Assembly: GCA_963678675.1 (NCBI GenBank)
Contig: OY783192.1
Coordinates: forward strand, 22,426,375-22,490,374
From: Xiphydria camelus
Taxonomy: Eukaryota > Arthropoda > Insecta > Hymenoptera > Xiphydriidae
Reading direction: 5' to 3'
Length of the DNA: 64,000 nucleotides
This document shows, in pieces, positions 1 through 11,706 of this stretch. Made by a program: the position numbers and the translations under genes. The stretch's first letter is position 1. Each line of letters begins with the position of its first letter. The notes under the pieces were generated by a model. The model saw only the letters and a list, made by a program, of their open reading frames with translations. It did not search any database and was not told the DNA's origin.

Positions 1-962
1 ATTCAATGGAATTGGATTACAGTAATGTAGTAACTACTTTATTATTATTTTTTCTTTATCGATATAGTCCCTCTTTCGTATTATACTATCCCACAAGTTC
101 GAATTTATATACCGACCTGTCAAACGTGAAGTGTACATATACCTCACTTTTATCTCATTAAGTATTACTGCAGACTCTGACATGTCATCTCGTACAGGTG
201 CAACCAAAGAGGACCTAGCTCGTATCCTGTCCGTAAAAAGATGACTCGATGGACATCGGAGAATGTCAGACTTGTCACCGAGCGCCTATTACCCACGGTA
301 CATTTATTGCAATATGCACTTTTCGTTTCAATTATTCCTGCTTTCAATAACATTCACTTCTTTCAAAGTATTTACCTTGTACAAACTGTTCATCGTAGGG
401 GGCAGCGATCAATGATTGTGACTAATCGTAGACAAATTATTCCTGCGATGATGTTCCAGTTGCAAAGCATACACTAGCAAGTCAGCTTACAGAGCATCCG
501 ATGTTTAGTATCAACTTTACCTCTTTTGGAACACTCATCACCCGAGCATAATCACGATTACGTTAATGTTAATGGCAGAATAGACCGTGTGCTCGGGCAC
601 ATTATCGCAGTAGTAGTTCGGTACACCGAATAGCCTTTTAGTTTTAATAGACGAACTTGTCTACGACGAGTCGCTAATATCGATCGCTGCCTCCTACCAC
701 GAACAGTTCATAAAAGGTTATTAGCTTGAAAGAAGTAAAAGTTATTTAACGCTGGAATAGTTGAAACGAGAAGCGCGTATTGCAATTAATGTACCGTGGG
801 TAATAGGCGCTCGGTGACAAGTCTGACATTCTCCAATGTCCATCGAGTCATCTTTTTACGGACAGGACACGAGTTAGATCCGCTTCAGTTGCACCTGTAC
901 GAGATGACACATCAGAAAATCATGAGTCTTCATGAAAATCTTCTAACCTACTCGTTCTGCAG
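1..962. repeat. Long-inverted-repeat (foldback) element, truncated by window edge
   Basis: This stretch is nearly identical to 9828-10795 with a constant offset of 9827 bases; only scattered substitutions differ. Its left part (about 165-470) matches the reverse complement of its right part (about 690-925), so it folds back on itself. No protein is encoded: the short frames seen on both strands are consequences of the palindrome. The left outer arm lies outside the window. The match to the 9.8 kb copy stops near 962, where the left copy changes sequence before the second outer arm. This is a non-autonomous DNA element or foldback repeat of unknown superfamily. Confidence 0.8.
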
Positions 963-984
963 TATTATTTAATAATATCACTGG

Positions 985-1332
985 AAGTTGAAGCAAGTTA
1001 TTGGCAAAAATCGGACACCGGTTTTTAAACACTTGGGGAATATCATCGAAGAAACCCGAATGATTATTTCTTACCACTTCTACATATTAGTAATCATTAT
1101 TTACAAATTAACGATTTCGATCTCCCGAATTGACAGGTACCGGGAGATCAGACTTTTGACACTTTTCGCTCAGCTCGTAAGACCGCAGCACACTCTCCCG
1201 AAGCCAACTCTTAAAGCACCGAGCCAACCACTTCCAGCCAAATGTCAGGGAAATCCAAAATCAGGAGTTTGCCAGAGGACATTCGCTATATGTTGTTACA
1301 TACAGAAAAGTTATGATTTGTAAATTTCCATC
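985..1332. repeat. Fragment of an inverted-repeat family with the CTCCCGAATTGACAG motif
   Basis: The block around 992-1150 matches, in inverted orientation, the block at 9577-9683 (shared landmarks are AAACACTTGGGGAA and CTCCCGAATTGACAG). The same motif recurs near 12070, 12175, 34925, 35020, 35290, 35395, 59412, 59750 and 59940, so it marks an abundant dispersed family in this locus. There is no convincing gene here; the 111-codon open frame at 988-1323 runs through repeat sequence. Confidence 0.6.
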
Positions 1333-1804
1333 GTTACACTAGAAGCGAAGAAGAGATGAAATAGAAGTGAGGTACACGTACACTTCACGTTTGACAGGTC
1401 GGTATATAAATTGGAACTTGTGATAGTATAATACAAAAGAGGAAATGTATCGATAAAGAAAAAATAATAATAAAGTAGTTACTCCATTATTGTAATCCAA
1501 TAACATTGTATTACTTATTTTTCTGCCACGACTTTAATTGCTGATAGTGAAGAAAAATCAAATTTATTGGTTGATCCATCCACTATCAACAATCAAAGTC
1601 GTGGCAGAAAAATAATGAATACGATGGAATTGGATTACAATAATGGAGTAACTACTTTATTATTATTTTTTCTTTGTCGATATATTTCCTTTTTCGTATT
1701 ATACTATCACAAGTTCCAATTTATATACCAACCTGTCAAACGTGAAGTGTACATGTACCTCACTTCTATTTCATCTCTTCTTCGCCTCTGGTGTAACGAC
1801 AGTT
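1333..1804. repeat. Head-to-head palindrome of the same foldback family
   Basis: The left arm (1333-1550) is the reverse complement of the right arm (1585-1804), centred near 1567. Both arms contain the outer-arm sequence of the 9757-11036 element: the GTCGTGGCAGAAAAATAA motif, a GGAATTGGATTACA motif and an AT-rich TTATTATT run. Two outer arms thus sit back to back with only about 30 bases between them. There is no coding content. Confidence 0.75.
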
Positions 1805-2504
1805 AATGTGGAACCGAATGTACTACTGGTTCTTCGAATAACAAGTGCACGATCCCTCGTTCGAAAGAAACCCCCTCGGGTTCGCATTCGATTTGCAGTC
1901 CTTCTGGATAGAATTGGATACCAGCACGTTTATTTCTGTAACAAATTATAAATAACACAATTATATTCAGTATTTCACTATTTAAAATATACCCAACTTA
2001 CTCTACGTAGGAATTAAGAAACTCTATTAATCTGAGTTAACTAATTCTATAGATTCACATATTTGGCAATGTAAATTAAATACAGTCGGTGCTAGCAGAT
2101 TAAACAATCTGCTAAATAAACAACAACTATTAAACAATAATATAAACTTTATTTTTTTTCTTAATCTATTTTCGGAAAACTCTGTGGCATGAACATATAT
2201 TTCATCATATAACTAATATATTTACAATATTTACAATAAGACCTCACTTAGATTCATATATTTAGCAATGTACACTTCATTTCAAAAATTAACAATATAT
2301 ATTTTCTTATAATGGTACTTATTTACTATAGTGTACAAATTTTCACGTCACACTGTTTTGAAAATAAATGATGCAACTTGTTTTTCCAATACAGGTTATA
2401 TTTGGAGTTTTACGCTATAGTTACATAGTTTACGCTATAGTTACATAGTATACATTTTCAAAAGTCAAAAAGAAGGTATGAAAAGAAATAGTCAAATATT
2501 AATC
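1805..2504. other. AT-rich interval without a gene
   Basis: The start (about 1830-1905) carries one copy of the ATCCCTCGTTCGAAAGAAAC unit that is tandemly repeated at 3868-4560. A 20-base direct duplication (TTTACGCTATAGTTACATAG) lies at 2410-2450. The rest is AT-rich sequence in which I see no gene, RNA or terminal repeat. Confidence 0.5.
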
Positions 2505-2608
2505 ATATGTTGTTACATCTATGTATTAACTCAAGCCGTTGGTATAGTTTTAAGAAATCCTTTTGCATGTACCGCTGAAATTTCGCCCTTACTTGTAAAT
2601 AAATTTCC
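2505..2608. repeat. Dispersed repeat, second copy at 9150-9258
   Basis: About 100 bases starting with a TGTTACAT-like motif and including AAGAAATCCTTTTGCATG are shared at high identity with 9150-9258 in the same orientation. Both copies translate to the same short peptide segment (about 25 residues around VLRNPFACTAEISPLLVNKF). With only two copies this could equally be a shared non-coding repeat, and I do not recognise a protein family. Confidence 0.6.
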
Positions 2609-3700
2609 AGCACAGCATCGATATTTTGCTGCACCTATATTCTTCTGGGATATAAAAACCCTATATAATTCAGCCCTATAACAAGTGCAATCTTATCGAG
2701 CTGTACCTTATCGATGAGATCTTTCAACGTAATGATTCCGAAATGCTTCTATGCTGTTTTGTAACATTCGCGAATTTATCGAGAAATATATATTATGAGT
2801 AAAGGAATGTTTCTAACATATGGTAATGTTCACGAATGTTGTAAAATATCGCAGGAATGTTGCAGAAAAGTTGCTTGCAAAAACGTGCTTTGTGGGGTGT
2901 AAATGATGATATTTTGTCATTTCCATCGTTACACCAAAGGCAAAGAAGAGATGAAATAGAAGTGAGGTACATACATGTACACTTCACATTCGACAGGTCG
3001 GTATATAAATTGAAACTTGTGATAGTATAATATGAAAGAGGAAAAACTTATATCGATAAAGAAAAAATAATAATAAAGTAGTTACTCCATTATTGTAATC
3101 CAATAACATTGTGTATCACTTATTTTTCTGCCACGACTTTAATTGCTGATAGCGAAGAAAAATCAAATTTATTGGTTGATCCATCCACTATCAACAATCA
3201 AAGCCGTGGCAGAAAAATAAGGGATACAATGGAATTGGATTACAATAATAGAGTAACTAGTTTATTATTTTTTTTTCTTTATCGATATAAGTTTTTCCTC
3301 TTTCGTATTATATAATCACAAGTTTAAATTTATATACCGACCTGTGTCAAACGTGAAGTGTACATGTACCTCACTTCTCTTTCATCTCTTCTTCGCCTCT
3401 GGTGTAACGATGGATTACAAAAATATCACCATTTGCACCCCACAAAGCACGTTCTTGCAAGTAACTTTTCTGTAACATTCCTGCGATATTTTACAATATT
3501 CGTGAACACTACCGTATGTTAGAAATATATACTTCTCGATAAAAACGTTTCGGAATCATTATGTCGAAAAATCTCCCCGATAAGGTATAGTCCGATAAGA
3601 TTGTACTTGTTCGGGCTGAATTATATAGGGTTTTTATAATTATTTTAGGAAGTTCCAGAAGAATATAGATGCAGCAAAATATCGATGCTCTGCTAGAAAG
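2606..3700. repeat. 1.1 kb palindrome containing a nested foldback core
   Basis: The two ends are reverse complements: CAGCACAGCATCGATATTTT at the left and its counterpart ending near 3698. Matching continues inwards through AATTCAGCCC, the GTGCTTTGTGGGGTG segment, and the 2916-3410 core, which is the same head-to-head arm pair seen at 1333-1804. The core therefore appears to sit inside, or form the centre of, a larger palindrome of about 545 bases per arm. No gene is present. Confidence 0.7.
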
Positions 3701-3812
3701 AGTAAGGAATAACCCTCGAAAGAATATTCAGGCTATGGCAAGAAAAGTTAGAATCAGAGGTTAGCAAGTCTACGGTTCGGATGATATTAAAGGACCATTT
3801 AAAGTGACGTAC
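3690..3812 (+). pseudogene. Possible remnant of a transposase N-terminal helix-turn-helix
   Basis: Two overlapping frames read KNIQAMARKVRI and then, after a frame change near 3756, EVSKSTVRMILKDHLK. Joined by eye, this resembles the DNA-binding helix-turn-helix of Tc1/mariner-like DDE transposases, where a short helix is followed by an S-x-S-T-V-R-x-I-L recognition helix. The reading frame breaks and stops follow immediately. No catalytic region is nearby. The call rests on a short motif only and is tentative. Confidence 0.35.
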
Positions 3813-3934
3813 GTCCATGCACTTGGGACAGCAGATCCAGGTCGCCGAATGAACCAAAGCAGCAGGTTCTTGGAACAACAAGACGATGATCCCTCGTTCG
3901 AAAGAAACCCCCTCGAGTTCGCATACGATCTGTA
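3797..3934. repeat. Dispersed repeat, second copy at 11570-11706
   Basis: This 138-base block, with landmarks AAAGTGACGTACGTCCATGC and ATCCAGGTCGCCGAATGAAC, is repeated with few changes at 11570-11706 in the same orientation. Its distal half is the first unit of the tandem array that follows. Confidence 0.7.
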
Positions 3935-4560
3935 ACAGATTGTAAATAACACAAACAATTTGAAATATACTGAACTAACTAAACGTAGAAACTAAGATTA
4001 TATTAATCTAAGTTAACCAATTCTAATAATGACAGAATTAAGAAAAATGATATATTTCCTCTTTCGTATTATACTACCAATTTATATACCGACCTGTCAA
4101 ATGCAATGAATGCAACTGTTTCTTGTTGGAACAACAAGTGGATGATCCCTCGTTGGAAAGAAACCTCCTCGGGTTCGCAAACGATCTGTAACAAATCGTA
4201 AATTACACAATTATATGCAGCATTTCACTTTTAAAATATACCGAACTTACTCAGCGTAAAAATGCAGAACCAATTTATATACCGACCTGTCAAATGCAAT
4301 GAATGCAACTAAGCAACTGGTTCTTGTTGGAACAAGAAGTAGATGATCCCTCGTTCAAAAAGAACCTCCTCGAGTTTGCATACGATCTGTAACAAATTGT
4401 AAATTACATAATCATATGCAGCACATTTCACTATTTAAAATATACCGAACTTACTCGAGCGTAGAAATTAAAAAACTATATCTGAGTTAATCAATTCTAT
4501 TCTAATAATGACAGAATTATTAAAAATGATATATTTCCTCTCTCGTATTATACTACGTTA
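3868..4560. repeat. Imperfect tandem array, three units of about 200-240 bp
   Basis: Units begin near 3868, 4111 and 4319. Each starts with a TTCTTG-GGAACAA-AAG segment followed by GATGATCCCTCGTT, a pyrimidine-flanked CCTCGAG or CCTCGGG, a CGATCTGTAACA segment, and a TATACCGAACTTACT or similar segment. Each ends near an ACCGACCTGTCAAATGC or TCTCGTATTATACTAC tail. Related single units occur at about 1830 and 11640. No coding content. Confidence 0.6.
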
Positions 4561-4604
4561 TTCAGCACTTATCTGCCTAATCGGTATCAGTAATTCCTCA
4601 TTGA

Positions 4605-4800
4605 CCGTCATTACACCGGAGACGAAGAAGAGATGAAATAGAAGTGCGGTACGTGTACACTTCAGGTTTGACAGGTCGGTGTGTAAATTGGAACTTGTAA
4701 TAGTACGAAAGAGGAAATATATCGATAGAGAAAAATAGTGATAAAGTAATTACTTGATTATTGTGATCCAATTCCATTTCATCTCCTATTCTGCCACGGC
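4605..4800. repeat. Solo outer arm of the foldback family
   Basis: A single arm running from the ACGAAGAAGAGATGAAATAG segment through CAGGTCGGTGTGTAAATTGG to ATTCTGCCACGGCTT matches the left arms at 1333-1550 and 2916-3120, but no opposing arm follows. It may be a recombination product of a foldback element. Confidence 0.6.
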
Positions 4801-5267
4801 TTGTATTGATGATTGATTTTCTTCAATTTTTCCCGTGCTCGCATGACCCTGAAAACAAAAAATAGAACGAACACAAAGATATTGTCCTTCCATTGAAAGT
4901 GAGGTTAAAGCTGTCAAATGGCAATTAAACTTATCTGAATGCAATTCTTCCGAGACCGTCTCCTTTCCTGCTCCTTTCTTGATGCACAAGCATTGGAGAG
5001 AAGAACAGCACTGCATATCCGTTCACTATCTCGATATTCGAAAAAAAATACAAACGATTATTAAACTATACGGAGCGTCTGTCACATTCACCACTATTGA
5101 GATTCACTACTCCGATTACACTGAATTTGTACTTTTTATTAACAAGCGCGTCCGAGGATCGAAAAAATGCGAGGGAAATCGTTTCGCGAATGGAAATATT
5201 TTTAAATTTTGAAAAATAACTAAACATTCAAGGAATATATTCTCTCACACACTCTCACATACATTTT
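4801..5267. other. Interval without a recognised gene
   Basis: Unique-looking AT-rich sequence with short open frames on both strands (about 76-77 codons each) that show no family resemblance. I see no terminal repeats or RNA gene. Confidence 0.4.
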
Positions 5268-5694
5268 TGATGGCGTATGCGTGTGGCCGCATCTGTGTAC
5301 ACATTTCCGACCATGGCCGAATACCGCCGAAGACAGGCGGAATTTTTGTGACATTTTTGCATATATATATCGCCCGAGAAATCGGATTCTCGACTTTTAT
5401 GGGGCGAGGGGCGTGGCTTCGCGTTGCTAAGGAAAAATCTCTGTTAATATGTAATTTATAACATTTACTCTGGTCTCTATCGATAGAGAATAGTCGATTT
5501 ATATGGCGTAACTAAGCATAGTTTTGGTTATAACCGTATATTTATTGAGAAAATTCGATGTTAAAATTGAGGGGTGAAGGGGGCAGACATTTTTCCTGTA
5601 AAGATACACGGGTGCTCGCGGCGACAGCGCTAGCGGCGTCGTTCTGACGACTTGAATGAACATGCCGCGAGACACTACCGTGTCTCTTGATCAC
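5268..5694. repeat. 430 bp dispersed repeat, second copy at 13291-13728
   Basis: High similarity to 13291-13728 in the same orientation, sharing TCTGTGTACACATTTCCGA, GGGGCGTGGCTTCGCGTTGC, AGAATAGTCGATTTATATGG and the CCGCGAGACACTACCGTG end. Similarity ends at TCTCTTGAT in both copies. There are no terminal inverted repeats and no frame conserved between the copies. It may be a MITE or SINE-like sequence of unknown class. Confidence 0.75.
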
Positions 5695-5955
5695 TTGGAA
5701 GGCATCGAAAGAGATTGAGCATAAAGTTCGATTCAGAAACTCTAACACGAGTGTCATCTTTTTTGGTAAGACCAACAAAATTCATATTTCTAATTGTAAT
5801 TATTATGAATAGTTTTTCAAATATCTTATTTTGCAGCTGCACTGAGGAACATAAAATCCCTAGAAGGAGTCACATATGAGGAATTTAAAAAAGGGATACA
5901 ATTTTCTATAAAAAATGCATGTCAACGCGTTTACAGCAGGGAACTTGTAGCATAC

Positions 5956-6137
5956 TCCTGAAGCGTTTACTGAGCACACAAGTAATTACAGTACGTTACC
6001 GATTACAGTAGTAAACTAGTAGTATATTTCTGCACTACAGTAGGAAATTTATGATAAGCTCCTGAAGCATTTACTTGGTACAAAAGTAGCTATAAAACGT
6101 AACCATATACTGTAGAAAACTAGTAGTAGGCTTTTGC
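5956..6137. repeat. Diverged tandem duplication, period about 105 bp
   Basis: CTCCTGAAGCGTTTACT at 5956 and CTCCTGAAGCATTTACT at 6060 begin two copies of about 80 bases that also share an AAACTAGTAGTA segment and a CTTTTGCA-like end. Confidence 0.55.
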
Positions 6138-7841
6138 ACGTCAAAATATATGTTCCAAGGCTTTCTAATTAAAATACACGCTTATGTTGAGACAAATATT
6201 TCTTCATACGTATGCGATAAATTAAATCACAACCATTTCGTACAACATGCTAGATGTCAGGGAACTCCGAAGGAGGTTTCTAACTTTACTACAGTTGTTC
6301 ACTCTTTCATTATTATTAGTATGCTCGTATGTTATCTGGGATAATTACCCTATTTCATGGTAGGTATACAGTACCGGCTGGAATAGTTTTTCGGAGAATT
6401 TCATTTTATTATTTTCTCCTCTGAAAATACGAGTTCGCGTTATTGGTTCTACTTCGCAGCGTTTCAAATGTCTATAGGTACAACATCTTCTCGGACGCAC
6501 TTTACGCTGCGACGCAATGTGAATATCAATTTATCCATCTATAAAGTGTACTTATAATCCTCCAGGAGGAGCAAAGAGTTTACGACGTATTACCTGCGCG
6601 TGGGTACCTATTTCGCGGAGGCATCCATCGAGGCTCGACTGTATCGCTCAATTGCTCCGTTCGACGCACTGTGTAGAAAAAAAAAGAGGGAGAGAGCCGA
6701 CTCGGAAAGAGTCGTTACGGTCCATTTCATTCCATTCATTATTTATCTACTTCGTTCGCTTTCGTCCCGCTTCGATCGCGAGGACGGAAGAACCGCGCAG
6801 GGTGGAGGAGAAAGTACACGCGCTCTCCGAAGTACTCAGAGTTAGGTACCCGGCGCGCGCTCCTGCAACGGTGCTCTGTATAATAATTATTATATAGAGG
6901 CAGGTATGCACTTTGTTTCTTTCAGGAATATATTTTTTTCAACGTGTCTCAGCGATATCGCTCCGCGTAACAATACATTATTAAAGCAGCGTCAAGTCCG
7001 ACGCGACGTCACTTTATCTTGAAATCATAGCTGGTTACTCCTCGGATGTACATTGAGAAAGTGAAATATGCAGTTATATATTGAGTGCGGGTCTATTATA
7101 TGACTGCACCTCGAGCAAAGTGCAAGCTTCTTAACGCCAATCAATTTCAGGCTTTCGTCGAATATTATGGTGTAGGTGTTCCGATTGTTAAATCGCGTTG
7201 ATTCGATTATACAAGAAGTATTTTTTATCGTCATATGGCTCGTTGATTTCTGCTATTTGTTATTTTACGAAACATTCTTTTGGAAACATTTTACGAAACA
7301 TTTTTGGACGAAAATTGTTTGATGTCAAAAGGAACATATGATACGTGCCACAAATTTGTGATAATTCCCGCAGGAGTTGAAAAAATATGTTTTAAAACAT
7401 TTTTACTTTGTTTAATCTTTTATTTTTTTCTATATCTACTTGTACTTTGAGTGGCAATATCTTACAAATGCTTAAAAACGGATGGGCGTTTCATCTCATA
7501 CTTTTCTTATTAGTCTTAACGAGCTCTATAATTATCGTTAGAATAAAAATATCAAGTTTCATTTAAAAAACTGAAATCGACCTTCATATCTCATAATAAC
7601 GCATATTATCAACAATTCATCAAATATATCACACGCACAAAGTAGCGCTAGTTTCACTGGACGTGCTTGGATGTAGCTTGCATCGTTTGTAGCACTCGAC
7701 CCCAGCCAATAGCGGTCGATACCCCTAAATTTGGCATAACGGCCCTCGGTCGAGTAGAGCTTGAATATGGGCTTGTGCGACGGACGGTATAAGCCACACA
7801 CCCAGTGGCCCTAACTCAAGTTCAATCCTGTATATTTTGTA
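6138..7841. other. Interval without a recognised gene; GC-richer segment at 6600-6900
   Basis: Mostly AT-rich. The segment 6600-6890 is clearly richer in CpG and GC (for example GGTACCCGGCGCGCGCTCC near 6845) and ends in a TATA-like AT run (6880-6898). That could be a host promoter, but no exon with a recognisable product is adjacent. The overlapping 81-codon frames there have no family resemblance. Confidence 0.35.
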
Positions 7842-8469
7842 GCCAACAAAAATTGATACGTAAAATACTCTCCAAAAAAGATTTGAAATCAAGTAAGATC
7901 GCCATGTTCAAGATTTATGTATTAAAAGTAAAAGGCATCATTTGAAAGAAAAATTATTGTAAATCAAGTTACAACAAAATTCGACTAAAAAAATTTATAA
8001 AAAAATTTTAATAAAAAAGAACTTGCCGCGTTTAAGTTTTCATATTTTGTCCACTATGCCGAATAATTGGCAGTACTTGGACGGTGCTAATGATTCATAA
8101 ATTGCACTGCGAAGTCAAATTCAGAGAAATTCAGAAGGCCCCCGCCTGATCGGTTTCCCGTGCGACATTCGGTATACTGGTGGTATCATATAAGAGTGTA
8201 TGAATTTATTTAAAATCTCATAAGTGCATAAACATCGAGTATAATTCTGTCTGAATTTTTTATTTTGAAGAGGAAAAAACGCGGTAAGTTCTTTTTTATT
8301 AAAATTTTTTTTATAAATTTTTTTAGTCGAATTTTGTTGTAACTTGATTTACAATAATTTTCCTTTCAAATGATGCCTTTTACTTTTAATACATAAATCT
8401 TGAACATGGCGATCTTAATTGATTTCAAATCTTTTTTGGAGAGTATTTTTCGTATCAATTTTTGTTGGC
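7842..8469. mobile_element. 628 bp non-autonomous element with ~195 bp terminal inverted repeats
   Basis: Positions 7842-8037 are the reverse complement of 8277-8469, starting GCCAACAAAAATTGATACG and ending with its complement GTTGGC. The 240-base centre is unrelated to the arms and has no open frame of note. Flanks show no clear target duplication. Structurally this is a long-TIR MITE of unknown superfamily. Confidence 0.75.
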
Positions 8470-8916
8470 ACTGAATGAACATGCCGCCTTTTTTTACAGA
8501 GAATCTGTTTTTGTGGGGGGGATTTCACTACTTTTTGGAATTTATTCATGAGGAAGATACGTACTAGTAGAAGAATAGCTTTTTATTACAACAAAATTAA
8601 AGTCTCACATGTTATACCGATATGAGCCAATTAATTATAACCACGTTACTTTTGATTTATTCTCGTGATATTTTGAAAGGGATTTATAGAGTAGAGAGCC
8701 CTTATATTTTTCACTTTGCCTTAGTATTTTGGAGAAATAAAACATATACCGCTTTCGAATTTACAGGCCATCGGATTTTTTTTATATTTTGGTCGTCTAC
8801 AGAAATCCATGAAGACGTTTTACCTTGAACTCTTCTAAGTCTACTCTTCCAATGACCATGACGAATTGTTTCATCACATTTAAAGATACCACTTATGACA
8901 GTATATATCCTCCCCA

Positions 8917-9149
8917 CCTGCAAAAAGTCACTAACTAACATATTTTGTAAAATTCACCTAACTGGACCTAGTAGCTTAATTTTATTAAATCTTTAAATGG
9001 TAAAACTCACTAAGTGCTAAATGCGTTGGAAGTGAGCATGCGCGCATCATAAAAAGTCATTAACCGAAATATAATACCGATATTATAGAGCAGAAACTAT
9101 ATCTACTAAGTCAGTTGATGATAAATGTTAGTTAGTGACTTTTTGCAGG
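8917..9149. repeat. Inverted repeat with 24-base arms
   Basis: CCTGCAAAAAGTCACTAACT at 8917 is matched by the inverted TTAGTTAGTGACTTTTTGCAGG ending near 9149. The inner part is not palindromic. This may be a small MITE. Confidence 0.5.
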
Positions 9150-9258
9150 AAGGGGACGATATGTTATTACATATATTAACTCGAGACGTTGGAATAGTTT
9201 TAAGAAATCCTTTTGCATGCACCGCTGAAATTTCGCCCTTACTCGTAAATAAATTTAA
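9150..9258. repeat. Dispersed repeat, second copy of 2505-2608
   Basis: Same block as at 2505-2608, including AAGAAATCCTTTTGCATG and the TTTCGCCCTTACT segment; it sits directly after the inverted repeat that ends at 9149. Confidence 0.6.
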
Positions 9259-9390
9259 TTTAATTATTGCCACATCATTTACAGCTTCGATGCTGACCTT
9301 ACGACTCATTTCAGTCTGAGTAGAACATTAATTGCAAATATCATCATAAACATGCCAATACGAATAAAAATCATCTATTAACTGTTGCAG

Positions 9391-9501
9391 ATCAAGTATT
9401 CCGTTGTGGTGGGGGTGTGATTGGTCTACTCACTGAGATGCGTATACGTTTCTTAGCGAGTAGACCAATCAGAACCCCCACCGCAATAGAATACTTGATC
9501 C
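9391..9501. repeat. 111 bp hairpin
   Basis: GATCAAGTATTCCGTTGTGG at the left pairs with an almost exact complement ending ATACTTGATC at 9501; the ATTGGTCTACTC segment pairs with GAGTAGACCAAT. The loop is about 25 bases. Transcribed, it would form a near-continuous RNA stem. Confidence 0.75.
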
Positions 9502-9756
9502 TGATTGGTCTCTTCGCTGAGTTGCGTGCACGCAAAGATACGAGTGACTCGAGAAAGGCCCCCCTGATCTCCAGGTAGCTGTCAATTCGGGAGATCGAAG
9601 CATCTAACCTCGAAATCAAGTGTACAAGTGATAAGAAATAATTATACGGGTTTCTCTTCGGTGAGTTTCCCCAAGTGTTTAAAGTAGTTACTCCATTATT
9701 GTAATCCAATTCCATTGTATCCCTTATTTTTCTGCCACGACTTTGATTGTTGATAG

Positions 9757-11036
9757 TGGATGGATCAGCTAATAAATTTGATTTTTATTCACTATCAACT
9801 ATCAAAGTCGTGGCAGAAATATAAGGGATTCAATGGAATTGGATTACAGTAATGTAGTAACTACTTTATTATTATTTTTTCTTTATCGATATAGTCCCTC
9901 TTTCGTATTATACTATCCCACAAGTTCGAATTTATATACCGACCTGTCAAACGTGAAGTGTACATATACCTCACTTTTATCTCATTAAGTATTACTGCAG
10001 ACTCTGACATGTCATCTCGTACAGGTGCAACCAAAGAGGACCTAGCTCGTATCCTGTCCGTAAAAAGATGACTCGATGGACATCGGAGAATGTCAGACTT
10101 GTCACCGAGCGCCTATTACCCACGGTACATTTATTGCAATATGCACTTTTCGTTTCAATTATTCCTGCTTTCAATAACATTCACTTCTTTCAAAGTATTT
10201 ACCTTGTACAAACTGTTCATCGTAGGGGGCAGCGATCAATGATTGTGACTAATCGTAGACAAATTATTCCTGCGATGATGTTCCAGTTGCAAAGCATACA
10301 CTAGCAAGTCAGCTTACAGAGCATCCGATGTTTAGTATCAACTTTACCTCTTTTGGAACACCCATCACCCGAGCATAATCACGATTACGTTAATGTTAAT
10401 CGCAGAATAGACCGTGTGCTCGGGCACATTATCGCAGTAGTAGTTCGGTACACCGAATAGCCTTTTAGTTTTAATAGACGAACTTGTCTACGACGAGTCG
10501 CTAATATCGATCGCTGCCTCCTACCACGAACAGTTCATAAAAGGTTATTAGCTTGAAAGAAGTAAAAGTTATTTAACGCTGGAATAGTTGAAACGAGAAG
10601 CTCGTATTGCAATTAATGTACCGTGGGTAATAGGCGCTCGGTGACAAGTCTGACATTCTCCAATGTTCATTGAGTCATCTTTTTACGGACAGGACACGAG
10701 CTAGATCCTCTTCGGATGCACCTGTACGAGATGACATGTCAGAAAATCATTATTCTTCATGAAAATCTTCTAACCTACTCGTTCTGCAGTAATACTTAAT
10801 GAGATATAAGTGAGGTACATGTACACTTCACGTTTGACAGGTCGGTATATAAATTCGAACTTGTGTGGGATAGTATAATACGAAAGAGGAAATATGTCGA
10901 AAAAGAAAAAAAAATAATAAAGTAGTTACTACATTACTGTAATCCAATTCCATTGTATCCCTTATTTTTCTGCCACGACTTTGATAGTTGATAGTGAATA
11001 AAAATCAAATTTATTAGCTGATCCATCCGCTATCAA
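9757..11036. mobile_element. 1.28 kb foldback element with ~500 bp arms (complete copy)
   Basis: The outermost bases GGATGGATCAGCTAATAAA at 9757 are matched by the inverted AGCTGATCCATCC at 11020-11032. From there inwards the arms match through GTCGTGGCAGAAA, the GGAATTGGATTACAGTAATG segment, the AAACGTGAAGTGTACAT segment and CTTGTCACCGAGCGCC to roughly 10265 and 10500, with one ~39-base indel. There is no transposase: every frame is short and mirrored on both strands. A head-to-head arm of a neighbouring copy ends at about 9680-9760. Superfamily unknown. Confidence 0.75.
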
Positions 11037-11569
11037 TGGGCAAGGCACATTTCTCTCTCTTTGGGTTTGTATGTAAAATCCAAGATTAAAATAAAAAAAA
11101 TGTACCAAAAAACGGGGAAAAAAAAAACAAAAATTTACACCCATTGATGAAAATTATTGACCGTTTGATACTTTAGTTATAACTAATTTCTGCTTCTCGG
11201 TGTTCGGAAATAGCGCGTCGAGTAGATGCGGCAGCGTCGCGTCAGTGGAGTGGGTTCAAGCGTGCATTTCAGATCTCGTTTTCCCCACGACACACTCAAA
11301 CGTTTGAGTGTATCGTGGTTTTCTCTACTGGGCCACGAGCCCATTGATAATATGCGTTGCCACACATAAAAAGACGCTAGTCAAAGGAGGCACATTATTT
11401 GAATAATAAGTGAAAAATAATCAAAATAATCAACTAATTCTTATGGTCATAAATTTTATAATTCACAAAGAGAATTTTCAATTATAAATCATAGTTTTTT
11501 GATGACTTTTGTTACGGACACTCAGCGATCACTTTGGAGAGTGACCATACTACTTTAAAGGATATTCAT
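11037..11569. other. Interval without a recognised gene
   Basis: Contains an A-rich run (11095-11130) and a short perfect-looking stem around 11283-11320 (a CACACTCAAACG segment opposite CGTTTGAGTGT). I see no gene or terminal repeats. Confidence 0.4.
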
Positions 11570-11706
11570 CCATTTAAAGTGACGTACGTCCATGCACTCG
11601 AGACAGCAGATCCAGGTCGCCGAATGAACCCAAAGCAGCAGGTTCTTGGAACAACAAGACGATGATCCCTCGTTCAAAAGAAACCCCCTCGAGTTCGCAT
11701 ACGATC
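11570..11706. repeat. Dispersed repeat, second copy of 3797-3934
   Basis: Shares AAAGTGACGTACGTCCATGC, ATCCAGGTCGCCGAATGAAC and ATGATCCCTCGTTC with the 3.8 kb copy at high identity and in the same orientation, but is not followed by further tandem units. Confidence 0.7.

Noticed and set aside
165..477. Overlapping short frames on both strands, repeated at 9992-10304
   Set aside because: They are identical because the underlying foldback element is duplicated, and they overlap each other on opposite strands of a palindrome. No conserved protein signal.
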